In this document: positions 1 through 6,367 of the stretch, one piece after another
Layout of the letters: each line of letters starts with the position of its first letter
Numbering within the stretch: the first letter of the stretch is position 1
Assembly: GCA_016927675.1 (NCBI GenBank)
Contig: JAFGMF010000030.1
Span: 1-9,552, forward strand
Reading direction: 5' to 3'
Length of the DNA stretch: 9,552 bases
Origin: Candidatus Cloacimonadota bacterium
Lineage (GTDB): Bacteria; Cloacimonadota; Cloacimonadia; Cloacimonadales; TCS61
The notes under the pieces: generated by a model
Database searches by the model: none
What the model was told of the DNA's origin: nothing
The model's input: only the letters and a program-made list of their open reading frames with translations
Program-made: the position numbers and the translations under genes

Positions 1-2
1 AT

Positions 3-38
3 AATGAGCCATAGTTAATTTGACTATGGCTCATTTTT
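3..38 (+). terminator. Rho-independent terminator of an upstream gene outside the window
   Basis: A perfect 13-bp inverted repeat pairs 3-15 (AATGAGCCATAGT) with 23-35 (ACTATGGCTCATT) around a 7-nt loop, followed by a short T run to 38. This is the form of an intrinsic terminator on the + strand. The gene it serves lies left of the window, and a convergent gene could use it too, but no T run is visible in that direction before the window edge. Confidence 0.75.
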
Positions 39-239
39 ATCAGGTTTCAGAATTGCCGAATACTATCAGGGGAAAAGGTATATTTTAAAAAAAAGTTTTC
101 ATCCTTTAATTTTCTGCTTTAAAAAAAAGTTATAAAGTCAATTCCTTTTCAGAGACAACTTGACAATTTTATTATATTATTTTCTTTCATCAACTGTTAT
201 TTTTAAATACTCTCGTTAAAAAAAGAAGAGGAGAAATCT
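36..239 (+). promoter_or_regulatory. AT-rich leader of the secreted orphan gene, with a TTGACA box
   Basis: No gene is seen in this stretch. It holds an exact 14-base direct repeat (TTTAAAAAAAAGTT at 84-97 and 118-131) and a consensus -35-like TTGACA at 160-165. No good -10 sits 16-18 nt downstream of that box. The AT-rich TATTTT at 178-183 is too close and TAAATA at 204-209 is too far, so the exact promoter is unsure. A clear ribosome site, GAGGAG at 228-233, lies 6 nt before the ATG at 240. Confidence 0.35.
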
Positions 240-944
240 ATGAAAGGAATGGCTAGTGTTTTAATCTGTATTTGTTTACTCTTATCAGTTTCAACTGCTG
301 TTTATGGAGATGGTGAAGGAAATATTCGGATTCTGAATTCAGAAATTGAAACAGAAACAAAAAAGCTGGAAAGTGATTCTAAAAAAGCAGTCAAAGTTAA
401 GAAACCTTTAGCCAAACACACTATCTTATCAAGTTGGGATAAGATTGACAACTGGGGAACCAAACTGGGTGAGTATCAACAAACATATTCCGAACATCCA
501 GAGCTTGAAGAAGTTCTTAATAACTATGCGCTTTATCAGGAAAAATTTAATGAAATCTTAGCTGTTACAAACAGTTTAGCTCTTATTGATGAAATTGCCG
601 CCAGCACAGTTATGGCTCCGGAAGGTGCTGACAAACCGGAATTGATCGCTCTGGCCAAAGAACTTCTGGATGGAAAACAGGGCGAGATAATATATATGTA
701 TGTAGTGAAAGACATTTTCAATCAGGCTTCGAATGGTTGGGAATCTGATGGAAGTTATTATGCGCTTGAGTGGGATGAATTCCACGTTGCCTCCATTGAG
801 CTAATCGATAACATTAAATGGTATCGCTATTATCAGTTTCAGAAAACCACTAAATCAGCTCAGGGCATTAAGAAACCCGACTGGCGTTATGCAGCGAGAT
901 TAACAAGCAGACCTATTTTAGATGAGAATATTATTATACATTGA
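240..944 (+). CDS. Secreted protein of unknown function
   Basis: I do not recognise this 234-residue protein. It begins with a typical Sec signal peptide: Lys2, a hydrophobic stretch over about residues 5-21, and a likely signal peptidase I cut after Val-Tyr-Gly at residue 23. No lipobox cysteine follows. Residues 35-60 are rich in Glu and Lys and probably form a helix or linker. Residues 62-200 look alpha-helical and contain aromatic-rich patches (SSWDKIDNW near 64-72, KWYRYYQF near 193-200). No catalytic motif, repeat or further membrane segment is visible. The ATG at 240 is well supported by GAGGAG 6 nt upstream. The gene stands alone between two rho-independent terminators, facing the housekeeping operon tail to tail, so context gives no functional clue. 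It is probably periplasmic, or exported further. That it is a real gene is well supported; its role is not. Confidence 0.85.
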   Translation: MKGMASVLICICLLLSVSTAVYGDGEGNIRILNSEIETETKKLESDSKKAVKVKKPLAKHTILSSWDKIDNWGTKLGEYQQTYSEHPELEEVLNNYALYQEKFNEILAVTNSLALIDEIAASTVMAPEGADKPELIALAKELLDGKQGEIIYMYVVKDIFNQASNGWESDGSYYALEWDEFHVASIELIDNIKWYRYYQFQKTTKSAQGIKKPDWRYAARLTSRPILDENIIIH

Positions 945-979
945 TCCTTTTTGAATTGATGTAATAATCAAGCAAACAT

Positions 980-1018
980 CAGGACATCTTGTTTCAGGGA
1001 TAAGATGTCCTGTTTTTT
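980..1018 (+). terminator. Rho-independent terminator after the secreted orphan gene
   Basis: An 11-bp perfect stem pairs 980-990 (CAGGACATCTT) with 1002-1012 (AAGATGTCCTG) around an 11-nt loop, followed by six T at 1013-1018. It lies 36 nt past the TGA of the + strand gene. In the - direction the hairpin has no U run, so it is primarily a + strand terminator, although it may also block transcripts arriving from aroK. Confidence 0.9.
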
Positions 1019-1044
1019 CTCAACTGGTATGGAAGTCCGATTTT

Positions 1045-1539
1045 TTAATCGGTGTGGTTATTATATATCAAATCCCGGAGTCGGGACGGATCATGATCCT
1101 GGTATCTGATATCGCAGCTTTCCCGGTAGTACGGGCATCTTTTTATCCAGAGTTCTTTCAGTGCCAAATCCGAATGTTTTTTAACAAGCGGTCTGGAAGT
1201 TTCAGATATTCTGCTCCAGATAACATCCCAGTCCGGATCGAGCCAGACGACAAGTTTATTATCAGACTTCAGGAATTTTCTGTTAATCTCCAGATCAACC
1301 AGGCCTCCACCGGTTGCAATCACACCAGGTAATTTCCAGTTAAGAAAAACCCGGCTTTCCAACTGGCGGAATTTCTTTTCTCCGAATTGAGTAAAAAACT
1401 CCGGGATGGTCATTTTGGTTCTTACTTCCATCTCTCTGTCGAGATCGTAAAAATCTACGGACAAAAGTTGTGCCAGTTTATTACCTAAAAAAGTTTTACC
1501 GGAGCCCATAAAACCAATTAAAATAATCAGATCCTGCAT
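1045..1539 (-). CDS. aroK: Shikimate kinase
   Basis: This enzyme phosphorylates the 3-hydroxyl of shikimate with ATP, the fifth step of the cytoplasmic chorismate pathway to aromatic amino acids. The 164-residue length is usual for the family. Visible family motifs are the Walker A loop GFMGSGKT (residues 9-16), the shikimate/Mg aspartates in FYDLD (Asp32, Asp34), the FRQLES arginine (Arg58), the glycine triplet ATGGG (77-79), the lid motif with RPL (116-118) and an arginine in the YYRE segment (139). The Met start is fixed by the Walker A loop, which begins only eight residues in, as in other shikimate kinases. The odd point is the leader: a hairpin and a nine-U tract end three bases before the ATG, and no Shine-Dalgarno sequence is present. 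It is the last gene of the leftward run, 55 nt after rpsA. The symbol aroK is used for the reaction; aroL-type naming would be equally valid. Confidence 0.95.
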   Translation of the reverse strand: MQDLIILIGFMGSGKTFLGNKLAQLLSVDFYDLDREMEVRTKMTIPEFFTQFGEKKFRQLESRVFLNWKLPGVIATGGGLVDLEINRKFLKSDNKLVVWLDPDWDVIWSRISETSRPLVKKHSDLALKELWIKRCPYYRESCDIRYQDHDPSRLRDLIYNNHTD

Positions 1540-1542
1540 AAC

Positions 1543-1576
1543 AAAAAAAAAGGCGCTCAGATTATGAACGCCTTTT
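1543..1576 (-). terminator. Rho-independent terminator between rpsA and aroK
   Basis: On the - strand, AGGCG and CGCCT arms (1569-1573 and 1551-1555) form a GC-rich stem. It can extend past one C/A mismatch by three more pairs to leave a 5-nt loop. Nine consecutive U (complement of 1543-1551) follow directly. It lies about 20 nt beyond the rpsA stop and ends three bases before the aroK ATG, so it must act as a terminator or attenuator inside the run of genes. The opposite strand has only a four-T tail. Confidence 0.85.
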
Positions 1577-1594
1577 ATCCTCTATTTTTGAGAA

Positions 1595-3745
1595 TTATTC
1601 ATCTTTCGTGGTTTCCGGTTCAACTTGTTCTTCTTCAGTTTCGTCTGTTTCTTCGACAGTTTCATTTGTTTCAGGCTCAGTTTCTTCCGAAGATTCAACT
1701 TCATGTTCTTTAACTGGTTCAGTTGTCACGGGTTCCTGATCAATTTCCGGTGATGTGGTTTCATCCTGATTTTCTTCATCATCAAAAGTATCTTCAGATT
1801 CGGATAAATTTTCTCTGATCACTTTACGTTTTTCTTCCTTTTCTTTCATTCTTTCAAGATGTGATTCAACGAAAATTTTCAGGTCATCACCTTCCTTGGC
1901 AAAGAAGAATGCCTTTACACTGAGGATAAGTCTTCTGTTTTCCAGATCAAGTTCGATGATCTTCAGGGGAAGTTCCTCATTCACATCAAATGCCATACCA
2001 GCTTTTCTCAAACCGGGAATCGCCAGATGAGAAAGGGGAACAAAACCTTCAACGGTGAGATCATCTTTGATAACATCTACTAAAACGCCTTTGGAAATAA
2101 TCTTAACGATTTTGGCGTTGACTTCGGTGTTGATCGGCAGTTTTTCATCAAGGTGTTCCCAGGGATCTATGCTAAGTTGTTTGACTCCAAGGGCAATCCT
2201 GTGTAAAGTTTTATCGATTGAGAGAATTTTCACATCTACTTCCTGGCCTTTCCTGAAAACTTCTTTCGGATGATAGATCCGTTTCGTCCAGGAAATATCG
2301 GAAATATGGATCAAACCTTCAATATCCTCTTCGATTTCGATAAATACTCCAAAAGGAGTAATGCTTTTAACTTTTCCATTTAAAATGGTACCAACCGGGT
2401 ATCTTTCCTCGATCGTCAGCCACGGATTAGGTTCCATCTGCTTGATCCCGAGTGAAATTCGTTTTTCCTCTTTCGATGTCGCCAGAACAATAGCCTTGAT
2501 CGTATCACCCATTTTAAGTAATTGTTTTGGATGCTTGATCTTCTTTGTCCAGGACATTTCGGATATGTGTACCAAACCTTCTACACCTGATTCTAATTCA
2601 ACAAATACACCATAATTGGTGATGTTGACCACTTTGCCCGTAACAAAAGTGCCTTCCGGGTATTTTGCTTCAATATTCTCCCAGGGATGAGGAACCAGCT
2701 GTTTCAAACCAAGAGATACCTTTTCATTTGCTTCATCGAAATCAAGAACTTTCACTTTCACTTTATCCCCGATATTAAGCATATCTGATGGATGTTTTAT
2801 ATGACCCCAGCTCATATCAGTTATATGAAGCAATCCGTCTATCCCGCCAAGATCTATAAAAGCTCCGTAGTCAGTAATATTTCTAACTTCTCCATCGAGT
2901 TCGGCACCTTTTTGGATTTTATGTTTCAATTCTTCGAGTTTAACGGTCTGTTCTTCTTCCAGGACTTTCTTGCGGGATACGATAATATTGCGTCGTTCTT
3001 CGTCTATTTTGAGTATTTTAAATTCACTTTCTTTACTGATGAACTGGTCAAGGTTCGGGATAGGTTTGGTGGATATCTGCGATCCGGGAAGAAAAGCTTC
3101 CAGATTTTCGATTTCTGCAATCATTCCGCCTTTAACTCTTCTGCGTAATATCCCCTTGATAGACTCATTATTATCTTTGATTTTTTTTAATTTTTCCAGA
3201 TTCAGATAGAAATCAGCCTTTTTCTTGGAAAGCTTTAATCGACCGGCAACATCTTCAACAGAATCAATGTATACTTTAATTCTGGTACCAATTTCTGGAA
3301 TTTGAGCATTGGCGAATTCTCTAATAGAGATGGCACTTTCTGATTTAAAGCCGATATCAACCAGTACAGATTTCTCATCCACACTTACTACAACACCTTC
3401 AACAATCTTTCCCGGAGCAAACTGACTGAAATGCTCCTCAAGCAGGCTCATCATATCGTCTTCTTCGGGAGATGATCCGGCGGTCTTCTTTTTCTCAGGT
3501 TGGGGAACATCTTCTGTTTTTTTCTCTTCCTCCGGTTCCTCTTCAGCAAGTTCTTCCTGTTTTATTTCAGGATCCTTAATTTCCGGTTCTTCGGTTTCGT
3601 CTTTATCCTGAACCGGTTCAGGTTGTTCTTCCTTTTCTAACTCAATCTGTTGCGCCCCGGTGTTTTTTACTTCCTCTTCAGAAGTAATCTCTTCTTCTAC
3701 GACAGGGATTTTTTCATCTTTGACTTCTTTTTGATCGTTAACCAT
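1595..3745 (-). CDS. rpsA: 30S ribosomal protein S1, with acidic tails at both ends
   Basis: S1 binds single-stranded mRNA on the 30S subunit and helps start translation, especially on structured or weak-SD messages. The 716-residue protein contains six S1 (OB-fold) repeats, at about residues 112-175, 193-262, 278-348, 363-435, 450-522 and 537-612. Repeats 3-5 are the most alike and carry the classic pattern G-V-F-V/I-E... G-L-I/V-H-I-S, then W followed by a HP segment. It is much longer than the 557-residue E. coli protein because of an acidic, Pro/Lys-containing N-terminal tail (residues 1-98) and an acidic Glu/Thr-rich C-terminal tail (about 640-716). The start is secure: AAGGAGGA (3751-3758) lies 5 nt before the ATG and is buried in the last codons of ispH, which overlaps rpsA by 8 nt. 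The adjacency to ispH resembles the ispH-rpsA fusions known from some Firmicutes, but here the two are separate frames. Confidence 0.96.
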   Translation of the reverse strand: MVNDQKEVKDEKIPVVEEEITSEEEVKNTGAQQIELEKEEQPEPVQDKDETEEPEIKDPEIKQEELAEEEPEEEKKTEDVPQPEKKKTAGSSPEEDDMMSLLEEHFSQFAPGKIVEGVVVSVDEKSVLVDIGFKSESAISIREFANAQIPEIGTRIKVYIDSVEDVAGRLKLSKKKADFYLNLEKLKKIKDNNESIKGILRRRVKGGMIAEIENLEAFLPGSQISTKPIPNLDQFISKESEFKILKIDEERRNIIVSRKKVLEEEQTVKLEELKHKIQKGAELDGEVRNITDYGAFIDLGGIDGLLHITDMSWGHIKHPSDMLNIGDKVKVKVLDFDEANEKVSLGLKQLVPHPWENIEAKYPEGTFVTGKVVNITNYGVFVELESGVEGLVHISEMSWTKKIKHPKQLLKMGDTIKAIVLATSKEEKRISLGIKQMEPNPWLTIEERYPVGTILNGKVKSITPFGVFIEIEEDIEGLIHISDISWTKRIYHPKEVFRKGQEVDVKILSIDKTLHRIALGVKQLSIDPWEHLDEKLPINTEVNAKIVKIISKGVLVDVIKDDLTVEGFVPLSHLAIPGLRKAGMAFDVNEELPLKIIELDLENRRLILSVKAFFFAKEGDDLKIFVESHLERMKEKEEKRKVIRENLSESEDTFDDEENQDETTSPEIDQEPVTTEPVKEHEVESSEETEPETNETVEETDETEEEQVEPETTKDE

Positions 3746-4631
3746 TATTTTCCTCCTTAAACCCGGGAATATCCTCTATTCTGGTTACTTTGTCTGCGAT
3801 ATTCCCCTTACATTCCAATATTTTATTATACACTTCCACTATGATCCAATCCGGAGTGGAAGCGCCTGCTGTAATTCCAATCTTGGTTTTATTTCTGAAC
3901 CAGTCGGCATTTAATTCAGAAGCTGTCTCAATGTGAAATGTCTCTACAAAATTTTCACTTATTTTGGCAAGCATTTTCGTATTTGAACTGTTTTTACCAC
4001 CAATTACGATCATCACATCGCTCTCTTTTGCCAGCTTCAAAGTAGAATTCTGGCGAATCATGGTTGCATTGCAGATAGTGTTGATCACCAGCATTTCACT
4101 GCATCGGGGTAAAAGAACATTCACCAGATTTTGCAGGTCTTTTATGTTCCTGGTTGTCTGAGAGATAATCCCTACGCGGGATAATTTTTTATCCGGTAAA
4201 TCCTTTTCATCAGAGACAATTATCGCTTCGCCCTCCACATATGATTTTAAAGCAATAACTTCAGGGTGATCCTGGTTGCCCATTATGATAACCTGGTAAC
4301 CATCCTTACTTAGTTTGGCAGCGTACTGCTGAGTTTTTGAGACGTAGGGACAAGTGGCATTGATTATCTCGGTACCGTTTTGTCTCAGTTTTTCCAGGAT
4401 TGATTTTTCTACCCCATGTGATCTGATAATAACCGGTTTACCCCTTACCAGTTTGATGTCATCTATACTCTTGATCCCCTTTTCTTCAAGTTTTTCAACC
4501 ATTTGCGGATTATGAATTATCGGACCCAGAGTATTTATCTCGTGGTTTTCTTCTGCAGCTTCCAGGGCAATTTTAATTGCTCTCTTCACGCCAAAGCAGA
4601 ATCCGGAATTTTTAGCTATTCTTATTATCAT
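3738..4631 (-). CDS. ispH: 4-hydroxy-3-methylbut-2-enyl diphosphate reductase (IspH/LytB)
   Basis: This [4Fe-4S] enzyme carries out the last step of the MEP pathway, reducing HMBPP to IPP and DMAPP in the cytoplasm. The 297-residue protein has the three cluster cysteines in their family contexts: Cys12 (GFCFGVKRA), Cys94 (NATCPYV) and Cys187 (NTICNATMIRQ). Substrate-binding residues are also present: His40 (GPIIHN), His72 (RSHGV), His122 and Glu124 (DHPEV), the QTT motif (158-160), the SSN triad (215-217) and Ser258 (AGAS). Nothing essential is missing. The start overlaps the end of plsC by 20 nt and has only a weak ribosome site, while its own last codons carry the strong ribosome site of rpsA and overlap it by 8 nt. 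This suggests coupled translation of the three genes. The order cmk-plsC-ispH-rpsA recurs in several bacterial phyla. Confidence 0.97.
   Translation of the reverse strand: MIIRIAKNSGFCFGVKRAIKIALEAAEENHEINTLGPIIHNPQMVEKLEEKGIKSIDDIKLVRGKPVIIRSHGVEKSILEKLRQNGTEIINATCPYVSKTQQYAAKLSKDGYQVIIMGNQDHPEVIALKSYVEGEAIIVSDEKDLPDKKLSRVGIISQTTRNIKDLQNLVNVLLPRCSEMLVINTICNATMIRQNSTLKLAKESDVMIVIGGKNSSNTKMLAKISENFVETFHIETASELNADWFRNKTKIGITAGASTPDWIIVEVYNKILECKGNIADKVTRIEDIPGFKEENNG
3751..3758 (-). promoter_or_regulatory. Strong ribosome binding site of rpsA inside ispH
   Basis: The - strand reads AAGGAGGA, 5 nt before the rpsA ATG at 3745. These bases are also codons for Lys-Glu-Glu near the ispH C-terminus. 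It fixes the S1 start and is the best Shine-Dalgarno match I found in the operon, fitting the high expression expected for a ribosomal protein. Confidence 0.85.
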
Positions 4632-5217
4632 AAGCTAACTCATTTATTTTTTCCATAACATGATCGGCTATTCTGCGATAATCATCCTTAGAGTCTGTTA
4701 AATCCTTGAAATCTGAAAGTTCAATTTTATCTCCAATGGTTATTATCACTCTTTTCCTGCCTAAAAAACAATCCCAGAATTTGTCTGAATTGGATATCTG
4801 AACAGGAATAATACTCTTCCCGGTATGCATTGCTATCATCCCGATACCAGCTTTAACCCGGACAGATTTTCTGGTTCCTTCAGGAAATATCAGCAGGGAT
4901 TGACCCGCGATCAACTTTTTCTCTGCTTCCAGCAAAGCCTGACGGTCAATAGTACCTCTTTTAATTGGTATTGCATTAAAAAACCGCAGGACACGTGCAA
5001 AAAGTGGAATTTTGAAGAGCTCTTTCTTTGCCAGTGTATTTATCTCCACAGGTAGTATCGATCCGATAAAAGGCGGATCATTAGCAGAAATATGATTTGC
5101 AGCAACAATGCAACCCTCCACTTCTTTGAGTTTATCTTTATTGATTATCCTGTAATGAAAAAAAACTCTCATGTAAGCTCTGATCAGAAATATTACAATT
5201 CTGTAAATACTACGCAT
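4612..5217 (-). CDS. plsC: 1-acyl-sn-glycerol-3-phosphate acyltransferase (PlsC family)
   Basis: The enzyme acylates lysophosphatidic acid to phosphatidic acid at the inner face of the cytoplasmic membrane, an early step of phospholipid synthesis. With the start chosen here it has 201 residues. It shows the family blocks: NH-X4-D (His42, Asp47 in NHISANDP), a middle block ending in AIPIKRG (82-88), FPEGTR (111-116) and IIPV (136-139). A hydrophobic N-terminus (residues 4-20) probably anchors it to the membrane. The frame stays open to 5340, but the ATG at 5217 is preferred: it gives the usual N-terminus, has AGGGA upstream, and forms the 8-nt overlap ATGCGTAG with the cmk stop. The 3' end overlaps ispH by 20 nt. 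The exact acyl-acceptor is inferred from the family, since PlsC-like enzymes can differ in substrate. Confidence 0.92.
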   Translation of the reverse strand: MRSIYRIVIFLIRAYMRVFFHYRIINKDKLKEVEGCIVAANHISANDPPFIGSILPVEINTLAKKELFKIPLFARVLRFFNAIPIKRGTIDRQALLEAEKKLIAGQSLLIFPEGTRKSVRVKAGIGMIAMHTGKSIIPVQISNSDKFWDCFLGRKRVIITIGDKIELSDFKDLTDSKDDYRRIADHVMEKINELAYDNKNS

Positions 5218-5887
5218 TTTCTCTTTCCCTGATTTGATTAAGCAGACATTCCACCTGTTCTTCAACCGATAAAGAGGTTGTATCGATTTCCATCGCATCA
5301 TCAGCCTTGCGTAAAGGAGAATGCTCACGATTCGTATCATTCTGATCCCGCCAGATCAGTTCTTTTTCCACATCCTTAATATTCAGTTCCTCTCCTTTTG
5401 CAACCGCCTCTTCCCATCTTCTTCTGGCTCTTACTTTCACACCGGCAGTCATGAAAAATTTGAAATCAGCGTCCGGAAAAACAACAGTCCCGATATCCCT
5501 GCCATCCATGATAACCCCACCTTGTGCACCCATTTTTCTCTGTAATTCAACCATTTTTTCTCGAACAATACCGATCACTGCGATCCTTGATGACAAACGG
5601 GTTATGTCTGCTTCCCTGATCCTTGCGGTGACATCATCTCCATTAAGATAAATCCTGTTACCCTGCTCAGCATATTTTATTTCTATTTTAATATCCTGCA
5701 GCATTTTTTCAAGACTGTTTTCATCTTCAAGATCGATCTTTCGCTGGAGAGCACACAGGGCACATGCTCTGTACATTGCTCCCGTATCTATGTAGATATA
5801 TTTCAGTTTACGGGCAAGCATCCGGGCTGTGGTACTCTTACCCGAAGCAGCCGGGCCATCGATTGCTATTACATAACCTTTTTTCAT
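5210..5887 (-). CDS. cmk: Cytidylate kinase (CMP/dCMP kinase)
   Basis: Cmk phosphorylates CMP and dCMP with ATP in the cytoplasm, recycling cytidine nucleotides released by RNA turnover and CDP-lipid use. Family motifs are all visible: Walker A GPAASGKST at the N-terminus, the IDTGAMYRA segment, DGRDIGTVVFPDA, the arginine-rich RARRRWEE lid, and the C-terminal RDQNDTNREHSPLRKADDAMEIDTT signature. The length, about 225 residues, is normal. Three starts are possible: TTG at 5899, ATG at 5890 and ATG at 5887. I chose 5887 because the GGA at 5895-5897 is 7 nt away from it, but only 4 nt from 5890; the protein differs by at most four residues. The stop overlaps the plsC start by 8 nt, and the upstream DUF5683-like gene ends about 20 nt before it. 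Cmk next to rpsA-linked genes is a widely seen arrangement. Confidence 0.96.
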   Translation of the reverse strand: MKKGYVIAIDGPAASGKSTTARMLARKLKYIYIDTGAMYRACALCALQRKIDLEDENSLEKMLQDIKIEIKYAEQGNRIYLNGDDVTARIREADITRLSSRIAVIGIVREKMVELQRKMGAQGGVIMDGRDIGTVVFPDADFKFFMTAGVKVRARRRWEEAVAKGEELNIKDVEKELIWRDQNDTNREHSPLRKADDAMEIDTTSLSVEEQVECLLNQIRERENA

Positions 5888-5908
5888 CATCTTATCCAAA
5901 ATTTTTAA

Positions 5909-6367
5909 TTATTCAAATGACCAGCTTAAAAGCAGGTAACTGTTTTCAAACTTAAGTCTGAGCTTATCTCTGTTAGCTTCAAAATTGTAGAGATGAGCAT
6001 CTACGTAAGCATCTATTGTTGAAAGAAAAATCACTATCCCTGTCCACCAGAGATCATTCTGTCGCTTATAATAATAATCAAGATATTTTTCATACTCCAT
6101 ATCCAGACCTGTTTCCAGATATTTATCGTAATGCTTCTCTGTCTGATAATGGTTATACAGGGTCAATCCGATCAATCCCCCTTCCAGAGCAAGCACAAAA
6201 CCTGCCTTTAGATAAGACTCATTATAGAACTGTCCTCCTGCGGGAAGGAAAAAAGATAAAGCTGCGGCTTTCATAGGTTTTTTTTCCAATTCCATACTAC
6301 TCAGATCAGAAATAGGAATAATCGCCATAATCATCAGCATGATAAGAAGATGTTTTCTCTTAATCAT
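5909..6367 (-). CDS. DUF5683-like small membrane protein
   Basis: This 152-residue protein resembles the DUF5683 family, whose function is unknown. It begins with a hydrophobic signal or anchor sequence (basic MIKRKH, then hydrophobic residues 7-20). Next come the segment AAALSFFLPAGGQFYN (34-49), which resembles the proline/glycine loop typical of this family, a first membrane helix at about 54-71 and a second at about 107-125. Between the helices lies a Tyr-rich, charged loop (72-103). The C-terminus ends in alternating hydrophobic residues and a terminal Trp-Ser-Phe-Glu, somewhat like an outer-membrane strand, but it is far too short to be a barrel alone. The start overlaps the tgt stop by 8 nt (ATGATTAA) and has only a weak ribosome site, so translation is probably coupled to tgt. 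It lies inside a housekeeping operon, which suggests steady expression but not its role. The family call is from memory of the motif and is moderate. Confidence 0.75.
   Translation of the reverse strand: MIKRKHLLIMLMIMAIIPISDLSSMELEKKPMKAAALSFFLPAGGQFYNESYLKAGFVLALEGGLIGLTLYNHYQTEKHYDKYLETGLDMEYEKYLDYYYKRQNDLWWTGIVIFLSTIDAYVDAHLYNFEANRDKLRLKFENSYLLLSWSFE

Noticed and set aside
1037..1052. The small hairpin CCGATT-TTTT-AATCGG as an aroK terminator
   Set aside because: The stem is only six AT-leaning pairs, overlaps the aroK stop and has no U run after it on the - strand.
2792..3148. Phe-rich frames opposite rpsA
   Set aside because: They are antisense to the S1 repeats; the Phe bias is the mirror of Glu/Lys codons.
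5218..5340. A longer plsC starting at 5340
   Set aside because: The extra residues overlap the cmk C-terminal signature and do not resemble PlsC. The ATG at 5217 gives a normal N-terminus and a typical stop/start overlap.
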